From positions 1-32,612 of the forward strand of contig JAADFA010000059.1 of assembly GCA_013153135.1 (NCBI GenBank): a stretch of DNA of 32,612 bases, given 5' to 3'. This DNA comes from Chloroflexota bacterium. GTDB lineage: Bacteria; Chloroflexota; Anaerolineae; Anaerolineales; DRMV01. The position numbers and the translations under genes were made by a program. This document shows positions 8,017 through 15,200 of the stretch, piece by piece (positions within the stretch are counted from its first letter, which is position 1; every line of letters begins with the position of its first letter). Below the pieces are notes generated by a model. It saw nothing but the letters and a program-made list of their open reading frames with translations. It made no database searches and was not told where the DNA came from.

Positions 8017-8061
8017 TTAACCTCTCCTGGTTCTATACCTGATCAATATCAATGTCTTCAG

Positions 8062-8089
8062 CCTCTGTGCCTTCAACATAGCACAGAGG
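8062..8089. terminator. Hairpin after the histidine kinase gene
   Basis: CCTCTGTGC (8062-8070) pairs with GCACAGAGG (8081-8089) around a ten-base loop, 37 bases beyond the kinase stop on the minus strand. There is no T-run on that strand, so it is a candidate terminator or RNA-processing site only. Confidence 0.45.
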
Positions 8090-8125
8090 GCATAAAATCT
8101 GTGTTAAGTTGCCCTTCTGGGTACA

Positions 8126-9331
8126 TCAAAGGGGGAGGCGAATTGTGAAGATGCTCCCTTGGTCCGGTGTGCTGGTGAGATGGAGAGTGCCCCCGTGCAG
8201 TTGAACAAGGTGGACAACGAGGGGGAGGCCCAACCCTGTTCCGTTGGGGTGGTAGGTTCGGGCTTGTCGGCCGCGATAAAAGCGTGAAAATACAAACGGT
8301 TGTTCTTCAGGGGGGATGCCAATGCCTGTATCCGCAATGGAGATCACTGCCGTGTTATCTTGGCGGTCTTGATCAAGATGAATCTGAACAAGACCACCTT
8401 GCCGGTTATAATATATAGCATTTTCGATCAAATTGCGAAAGATTATAGCGAGCAGGGCTGAGTCGCCCAGGATTGCGAGCTCGGTATCGCCCGCGAGGTG
8501 CATGGTCACACCTTTTGACGCGGCCAAGTCCTCCATATCTAAGAGCACATCTTCTAGGAGTGGCCATAAGTATACGTCCTCACGGACGATTTGGCGTTCA
8601 TTTCGAGTGAGTAGGAGGAGACGCTCTGTAATGGTCTCCAGGCGCGCTAGGGTTTTATCTAAAGATGTACATAGTCTCACGATAGGTAGCGGCTGATGCG
8701 TGAGGATTAGCGAGCGCGGTTTCTAAGGTCATTCGCAATGTTGCCAGAGGCGTGCGTAACTCGTGCGCTGCATCCGAAACAAAGCGTTGTTGTTGTTCAA
8801 ACATGCGCGACAAACGGGCGAGCATCTGATTGAACGCTTCGGTTAATTGGCGAATTTCGTCATCCGGCCCTTCTGTGGGGAAGCGTTGATCCAGGTTATG
8901 TGGGTCAACGCTCGTGACGTGTTGCGTTAATATTCGGATAGGACGGAGAACATACCCGCTTAACCAATAAATCCCTAAGCCTCCAATAACTAAAATAAAC
9001 AGCGCACCTCCCAAGGAAACCACAAAGATATGCTGCAATATATGCTGCTGAAGTTGTCGGAGTTGATGCGCTTGCTGGATCTGCCAACCTTTGATGACGA
9101 GGGGGATGTTGAGGGTAGCTTTGGGTCTGAGGGCAGAGAAGGTGACTCTGTAGGAGGCAGGGCTAGGAGAGGAGAGATGAGCACTCGAGGGAGGGTGAAG
9201 TAGAGCGTAACATTGATAAAAAGCATAAGGCCCAGGCTTGCCCCAAAGAGGAGGATGGCTGACCAAAGGGCCAAACGTGCTTGGAGCGTTAGGTTGGGTT
9301 GTCGCCAGAACTGGAAATCACGAATTTTCAT
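8126..9331 (-). pseudogene. Sensor histidine kinase, interrupted by two frameshifts
   Basis: Three successive frames together make one membrane histidine kinase of about 400 residues. Frame one starts at ATG 9331, overlapping the response regulator stop by 14 bases, and holds the first membrane helix (LALWSAILLFGASLGLMLFI). Near 9165 the meaning shifts to a second frame. That frame carries the second helix, a HAMP-like segment (YVLRPIRILTQHV), and the dimerisation box SDAAHELRTPL whose His is coded at 8765-8763. Near 8655-8680 it shifts back to the original frame for LARLETITERLLLL and the ATPase domain: N box NLIENAIYY, G1 DTGIGIPPEE, F box FSRFYRG, G2 GTGLGLPLVV. As read, no intact kinase can be made. 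Sequencing error, true decay, or less likely programmed shifting could explain it. Composition is AT-richer than the surroundings. Confidence 0.75.
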
Positions 9332-10022
9332 AATTTTGTTCCTGCGGGGGCAAAAGGCAATATCCCACACCGATGATAGTTTTAATATAACGCGGTTTCT
9401 CGGGATTGTCACCTAATTTTTTGCGTAATGATCGAATGTGAACACGTACGGTGTTGGTAAAAGGGTTCACGTGGGCATTCCAAATATGCTCAAGCAACTC
9501 CTCTTGACTGATGACCTTGCCGGGGTGACGCATAAAGTATTCAAGGATAGCGAACTCTTTGCGCGTAAGATTTAGCTTCCGTTTTCCTTGCCAGGCAGTA
9601 TGGGTTATAGGGTCGAGTTTTAGGTCACCCCATTGTAGGATAGGTTTACGCCCCTCAGCCGCGCTCTGGCGACGTATCAGGGCCCGTATTCGGGCGAAAA
9701 GCTCTTGGAAATGGAAGGGCTTGACCAGGTAGTCGTCGGCGCCCAGATCTAGGCCGGTAACTTTATCCTCAATTCTCGCTCGGGCCGTGAGAATTAGAAT
9801 CAATACCTCTGGGTTTTGCTCTCGTAGGTGTTGGCAGATATCGAAGCCATCTATATCGGGCAAATTCAAGTCTAGAATAACCAGATCATAGCTATAAATT
9901 GAAGCAAAGAATAGCCCTTGTTCGCCGTTAAACGCGAGATCTACGGCGTAACCATGTTGTTGTAAGCCATGAGCAAGGGCTTTTGCAAAATCTTCTTCGT
10001 CTTCAATAATAAGCAATTGCAT
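9318..10022 (-). CDS. OmpR/PhoB-family response regulator
   Basis: 234-residue two-component regulator. The receiver domain (residues 1-120) has the acidic pocket IIEDEE, the phospho-acceptor D51 in DLVILDLNLPD, LTARA and LVKPF. A winged-helix DNA-binding domain follows, with LTRKEFAILEYFMRHPGKVISQEELLEHIW and VRVHIRSLRKKLG. The start at 10022 is chosen by domain alignment. The frame is open further upstream into the 3' end of leuB, and no strong ribosome site precedes this ATG. A TTG at about 10061 after AAGGAG is possible but too close to it. The gene overlaps the start of the broken kinase gene by 14 bases, the usual regulator-kinase arrangement. All receiver residues are intact although the partner kinase is broken. 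Confidence 0.9.
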   Translation of the reverse strand: MQLLIIEDEEDFAKALAHGLQQHGYAVDLAFNGEQGLFFASIYSYDLVILDLNLPDIDGFDICQHLREQNPEVLILILTARARIEDKVTGLDLGADDYLVKPFHFQELFARIRALIRRQSAAEGRKPILQWGDLKLDPITHTAWQGKRKLNLTRKEFAILEYFMRHPGKVISQEELLEHIWNAHVNPFTNTVRVHIRSLRKKLGDNPEKPRYIKTIIGVGYCLLPPQEQNYENS

Positions 10023-10054
10023 ATTTGTGTTGTTGTATTCTGATATATTTCTAT

Positions 10055-11155
10055 TCAATATCTCCTTGGGCGCTCGAGATAGTGCAGCACCCGTTCGGTG
10101 AAGGCCGAGGTTGTGCACGCGTTGCCGGGTTCGCAAGCCAGGTCGGGGGTCAGGCAGCGGCTGGCCCAGGCTGCAACCACAGCTTGTTCGACGGCCTGGG
10201 CTTCGACCTCAAGGCCCAGGCTGTGGCGCAAGAGCAGGGCCACGCTTAGCATGGCCGCGCTAGGGTTCGCGATGTCAAGCCCCGCGATATCGGGCGCACT
10301 GCCATGAATTGGCTCATAGAGCCCGCGGGGATAGCCGTGGCGGTTGCGGGCATCGCCCAACGACGCGCTGGGCAGGGTGCCCAGGGTCCCGGTGAGGGCT
10401 GCGGCTTCGTCAGTCAAAATATCGCCAAACATGTTCGCGGTGAGGATGACGTCCCACTTATTGGGGCGCCGGATGATATCCATGGCCATGGCATCGACCA
10501 AACGGTGCTCCAAGCGCACTTCGGGGTATTCGCGCTTAAAGAGCTCTGTTACCGTGCGTCGCCACAAGCGCGACGTCGCGAGTACGTTGGCCTTGTCAAC
10601 GCTGGCGACGAAGCCCTCCCGCTGCCGCGCCAGATCGCCCGCGATGCGGGCCACACGCTCGATTTCCGCGCGTGTATAATGCATGGTATCCCATGCCTCG
10701 CCCCGTTCGTTAGGTTCCTGCCGGGCGCCGAAATAGATACCGCCCGTGAGCTCGCGCACGACGATGAAGTCCGTTCCACGTAGACGATCGGGGCGCAGAG
10801 GCGAAAGGTGGAGCAAAGGCTGCCAGACGCGCAAAGGCCGGAGGTTCGCGAACGTGCCCATGGCTTTGCGCAGGGCCAAAAGGCCGCGTTCTGGGCGCCG
10901 TTCAGGTGGCAGGGCATCCCATTTGGGACCGCCCACTGCCCCCAAGAGCACTGCATCGGCGCGCAACGCAGCGTTCAAGGTTTCTGGCGGCAAAGGTTCC
11001 CCGGCCTCGTCCAGAGCCGCCCCACCAATGGGGTAGACGGCCAAATCCCACTGATGTCGAAATCGGCGCCCTACGGCTTCAAGAACCTGTTGGGCGGCCC
11101 ATAGCACCTCCGGACCGATGCCATCGCCTGGCAGGAGGACAATTCGGGCGTCCAT
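10055..11155 (-). CDS. leuB: 3-isopropylmalate dehydrogenase
   Basis: NAD-dependent oxidative decarboxylation of 3-isopropylmalate in leucine synthesis. The product is 366 residues. The start at 11155 has AAGGAGG (complement of 11162-11168) six bases upstream; in-frame ATG/TTG codons further up lack such a site. Family marks: RIVLLPGDGIGPEV at the N-terminus, GAVGGPKWD, FANLRP, VRELTGGIYFG, the metal/substrate region RLVDAMAMDIIRRP with ANMFGDILTDEAA, and GLYEPIHGSAPDIAG. These choose isopropylmalate dehydrogenase over isocitrate dehydrogenase. It follows leuD at a 54-base distance. Its end lies 32 bases before the response regulator start. Confidence 0.95.
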   Translation of the reverse strand: MDARIVLLPGDGIGPEVLWAAQQVLEAVGRRFRHQWDLAVYPIGGAALDEAGEPLPPETLNAALRADAVLLGAVGGPKWDALPPERRPERGLLALRKAMGTFANLRPLRVWQPLLHLSPLRPDRLRGTDFIVVRELTGGIYFGARQEPNERGEAWDTMHYTRAEIERVARIAGDLARQREGFVASVDKANVLATSRLWRRTVTELFKREYPEVRLEHRLVDAMAMDIIRRPNKWDVILTANMFGDILTDEAAALTGTLGTLPSASLGDARNRHGYPRGLYEPIHGSAPDIAGLDIANPSAAMLSVALLLRHSLGLEVEAQAVEQAVVAAWASRCLTPDLACEPGNACTTSAFTERVLHYLERPRRY

Positions 11156-11209
11156 GACCAGCCTCCTTGCATCCATCCACCCTGAGGACTTCAACGCGTG
11201 CACCCAACT

Positions 11210-11821
11210 TTAAGGTTCTACTCGGGGTGCTCGCCCTTCGCGCCGTGCTTCAAAGGCCTCGATTTCGGGGATGTGTTCTAAAAGGTAGTCTAACTCATCT
11301 AAACCGCGCAACAGGCGCATTCGTGCAAACGCATCAATGTCAAAGGGAAACGCTTGGCCATCAGGGAGTAGAACCCTTTGTTGTTCCAGGTCCACCGTGA
11401 CCGCGTCGCTCGGATGGGCTTTGGCCCAATCCAGCAAGGCTTCGAAGGTCTCAACTGTAATGCGCGCCGGCAGCAGGCCATTTTGAACTGCGTTGCTATG
11501 AAAGATGTCCGCGAAGGAGGGCGCGAGGATCGCTCGGAAGCCCCATTCCATCAGGGCCCATACCGCATGCTCGCGCGAAGACCCGCTGCCGAAGTTGGCC
11601 CCGGTCAGCAGGATCTGGGCGCCTTGGTAGCGCGGGTCGTTGAGTGGAAAGTTCGGGTCAGGCGTGCCATCGGGCCGGTAGCGCCAGCGCGCGAACAGCC
11701 CTTGGGCCAACCCGCGGCGGTTGGTGCTTTTGAGGTATATGGCTGGGATGATGTCGTCGGTGTTGATATCCTGTCGTGGCAAAGGCACCATCGGTGACGT
11801 GATGCGCGTGATTGGCCGCAT
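11210..11821 (-). CDS. leuD: 3-isopropylmalate dehydratase small subunit
   Basis: Small (swivel-domain) subunit of the isopropylmalate isomerase that converts 2- to 3-isopropylmalate together with LeuC. It has the expected layout for about 203 residues: PLPRQDINTDDIIPA near the start, LTGANFGSGSSREHAVWAL, and FADIFHSNAVQNGLLP. An AGGAG site lies nine bases before the ATG at 11821 and only three before the ATG at 11827, so 11821 is preferred. It precedes leuB in an operon-like pair. The large subunit leuC, normally next to leuD, is absent here and must lie elsewhere. Confidence 0.93.
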   Translation of the reverse strand: MRPITRITSPMVPLPRQDINTDDIIPAIYLKSTNRRGLAQGLFARWRYRPDGTPDPNFPLNDPRYQGAQILLTGANFGSGSSREHAVWALMEWGFRAILAPSFADIFHSNAVQNGLLPARITVETFEALLDWAKAHPSDAVTVDLEQQRVLLPDGQAFPFDIDAFARMRLLRGLDELDYLLEHIPEIEAFEARREGRAPRVEP

Positions 11822-11854
11822 AACCATCGACTCCTGTGCTCGGGGATGGTTCGA

Positions 11855-11860
11855 ATTGTA
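11855..11860 (-). promoter_or_regulatory. Probable promoter of leuDB
   Basis: Minus-strand TACAAT reads 11860 to 11855, 33 bases before the leuD start. With a 17-base spacer it follows TTAGCA (complement of 11878-11883), a four-of-six match to the -35 consensus. Confidence 0.45.
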
Positions 11861-12044
11861 CCCTGGGATGCGGAGATTGCTAAATGAGAAACCCTGCAAA
11901 AAGGGCGTCTAAAACATATCTATTGTGTGGGAGTTGGCAGGATGGTGGTTTGTATGTGGAAAAGTGACAGCCTGGCGTCTTTTTGCGCGACAAATAAGGG
12001 TTTTGGGTGGATTTGACGGCCATACATACATGGTCGCTTGGGGC

Positions 12045-12148
12045 ACGCAAAGGTTGTAGAACGGTCATGGGGCGAGGGGGAGGCGCAGGCGCCGCCGCCT
12101 GCGGGCCAATCTGCCTGCGGCATGGGTTTCACAAGATTGGCCTGCGCC
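12045..12148. repeat. Structured intergenic element upstream of the giant exoprotein
   Basis: Begins with the 23-base motif also seen at 7028-7050. It then forms nested inverted repeats: GGCGCAG (12082-12088) with CTGCGCC (12142-12148), and GCCAATCT (12105-12112) with AGATTGGC (12134-12141). This gives 15 pairs if a 16-base insertion on the left arm is looped out. That insertion overlaps a small CGCAGGC...GCCTGCG hairpin (12084-12103), recalling the CGCAGGC hairpin of repeat copies B and C. The whole lies in the gene-free 11830-12245 region, 31 bases before the exoprotein promoter. No coding frame is convincing here. Confidence 0.5.
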
Positions 12149-12178
12149 CTCACTTGACCGATACGTACGAAGGAAATG

Positions 12179-12187
12179 TGTTATACT
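12179..12187 (+). promoter_or_regulatory. Extended -10 promoter of the subtilase-sortase gene
   Basis: TGT then TATACT (12182-12187), an extended -10 element 58 bases before the start codon. A TTGACC at 12154-12159 is 22 bases further up, too far for a normal -35. Confidence 0.5.
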
Positions 12188-12245
12188 TTTCACCGTCTGT
12201 GGTGGGGGGCGCGTTACAAAAAATAAATTTTATACAGGGGGAGGC

Positions 12246-15200
12246 ATGGCTCGTAGATATCAACTACGTCCATGGCCTTTTTTGCTTTTTTTAGGCCTAG
12301 GCGTATCAGTGGCGTTGTTGTTTAGTGCCCGCCAACTAGGGGCCGCGTATGGTGCCGCGGTGCGGCCGTTGCGTTTGGTGAGCGGACTTACCTGGTTGCC
12401 TTCCGTGGCTCCCGATAACGTTACCGTACAACCTGAGGAATATTTCGCCGGGCTGTACTTCCGGGTAATCCAATTCCGCGAGGTGCCCCCTTATGAGGTG
12501 CGCCAGCAATGGGCCCAAGAGGGTTTGCACCTGCTGGACTACATTCCGGAAAACACCTATATCGCAGCCATTGACGCCCGTTTTCCCCTTGAGCGCTTGA
12601 AGGACTGGGCCGTAACCATTGCCCCTGTGCCAGAAACCTTGCGCGAGACGCGCGCTGTTCGGGCCCATGTGCGGGCCTTGCAAGCTTCACGCGGGGCAAC
12701 CCAGGCTCTTGAGGATAACTTGGCTCATCTAACTTTGGGCTACTACGCGGCTTTGAAGCCCGCGGATGTGCTCCGCGCGCTTAAGGCCTTGGGCGTGATG
12801 GTTGAGGCTCATCGTCCCTACTCATATCAAATTGACATCGCCCTCCCCGTGAGCCTGGTGGATGCAGTCCGTCAACAGCCATATGTGCAGTATTTAGATG
12901 TCAATCCCCGCTATCGCCCTGTGTATTTAGAAATTCTCCCCTCTGCCGACCTCACCGATGAAGGCTACGAGGGCCCAGCCTCAGGTCGCGCGAATTACCT
13001 CAACACAGGCTATATAGGCAAAGTATATCGCGGCGATGGCATTGTCATCTCCCCGGCTGAAGGGGGCATCGTGGACCCCGAGTACGCGGAGGATTTTCAA
13101 GGACGTTTGATAGAGCTCGTTGCTGACTCCGTAAGCACGCATAAAACCAACGTCGCGATTCGTATGGCCGGGGGTGGGAACCTGGACCCCTTGTGGCGCG
13201 GCATCGCCTGGGGCGCCACCATCCTTAGCCTGAATTATTTCCCCGATTACGCGGACATGATCGACCGCTACAACGCCCGTTACTTCAACCACTCGTACGG
13301 CTTTGGCGTGGAAGGAGGTTATGACGCTGCCGCCCGCGACCACGACTTGCGTATCGTTACGTATCCCAAACATATGGTGGTGTATTCCGCGGGTAATGAT
13401 GGGGGCAGTACGGGATATGCTCCTTATGATACGTTGACCGGTGGCTGGGGCACTATTACAGGTGCACGTAAGCAGAATAAAAACCACCTCGCGGTCGCTG
13501 CGCTTGATGCTCTGGATGTGGTGACCTCCTTCAGCAGCCGCGGGCCCGCGCAAGACGGCCGCATTATTCCTCAGGTCGCCATCCAGGGCCGCAGTGGTAC
13601 GTCGTACGCGGCGCCCCGCGTGACGGGTTTACTTGCCTTGCTCAATGAGGTTTTCCAAGATAAGCAAGGCTACGAGCCCCCATCCATCCTTTTGCGCGCT
13701 ATCCTGCTCGCGACGGCCGACGATGTTGACATCCCTGGCCCTGACTTCCGTACAGGATTCGGTCGTCCTAACGCACGCCGCGCCTATCGGGTCATTGACC
13801 AAGGTTGGTTCTTCGAGGGTAGCCTCACCAATACCGGCGATACGTGGACGCGCACGTTGACTGTTCCATCCAACACCAGCCAGCTGCGGGTCATGCTTAT
13901 GTGGCCAGACCCCGCGGCCGTGGTCAACGCAAACCCCGCTATTGTCAATGACCTTGACCTCACCGTCGTGGCACCCGACACGACGGTTTATCGTCCTTGG
14001 GTGCCTGACCATACTCCTGATGAAACCCGGTTGACTTCGCCCGCTACCCGCCAAGAAGATCACCTCAACACCATGGAGCTGGTTACCGTAGATAACCCCA
14101 CACCAGGCCCCTGGGTGGTAACGGTGACCGGTTATAACGTGCCTAGCGGCCCGCAGTCGTTTTATGTCGTATATGAATTTGTGCCTCAGGAGCTGGTTTT
14201 GACCTTCCCCTTGCAAGATGTGCGCTTTGATGAAGGTCAAACTTATATTATCAAATGGGATAGCTACGGCGGGAGTGATACGTTTACGCTAGAGTATCAG
14301 ATCGATGGCGGCACATGGCAGACCATCGCGACGGGCCTGTCCGCCGAAACCCGGAATTACGCCTGGACGACCCCGCGTTTGGGTTCTGGGGTGCACACCC
14401 TGCAAGTGCGTGTTCGCCAAGGTTCCAATGAGTCAGTTAGCGGCATCAACTACCTTGGCGGGGTGCCCCACGATGTGCGGGTCGATTGGGTGTGTGGGGA
14501 TACTGTCAAGCTGTCGTGGACGCCGGCCCTTGGCGTGGATGGCTACCGCGTTTACACCATGGGCGCGAAGTATATGGAGGTTATCACAACAGGGGTTACC
14601 TTTGATGGCGCGAGCGCGATCATTACCGGCGTCCCGGCAGGTCGTCAGATCTTTGCCGTCAGTGGCTACACGGGCGCGAATGAGAGCCTGCGGACGCCCG
14701 CGGCGGTCAAAACCGATGAAGATGAAGCGCGCTGCCCCTACTTGGAGACCCGGCCGTCCAGCCAGGTCGACAAATCCACCATGACGCTACGCGGCGCGGC
14801 GTCGTCCCACGGCCGCGTGTTGGATGATGTGCGGTTTGAGTATGGCGACAGCGCCATCTTGGGCAATACGACGGACCCTATCCCGGTCACAGCCAGCGGG
14901 CCGGAGCTCGAACCTGTGACCGTGGACCTGCCCTCGACCTTGCAAAGCCGGAGCGATGTACTCTACTACCGCTTGACCGGCCTGCTGGATGGTTCCTTGC
15001 TACAGGGTGCGGTTCACCAAGCTCGACTCGCACCAGGCTATATGGTTGAGTTGCTCTTCGATTCGCCGCGGCGCATCGTCAGCGAGGTTGGCCGTTATCA
15101 GGCTTTGGGCAACAATGCACGTACCCTCGCGTTCTGGTTCCTGGCTTATTCGGGCTCAGTCGGCCTGTTTGAAGAGGGTGACCCTGCGTATCCTAACGGC

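Noticed and set aside
12154..12187. Classical sigma-70 promoter TTGACC ... TATACT before the exoprotein gene
   Set aside because: The spacer would be 22 bases, too long; the extended -10 alone is the better reading.
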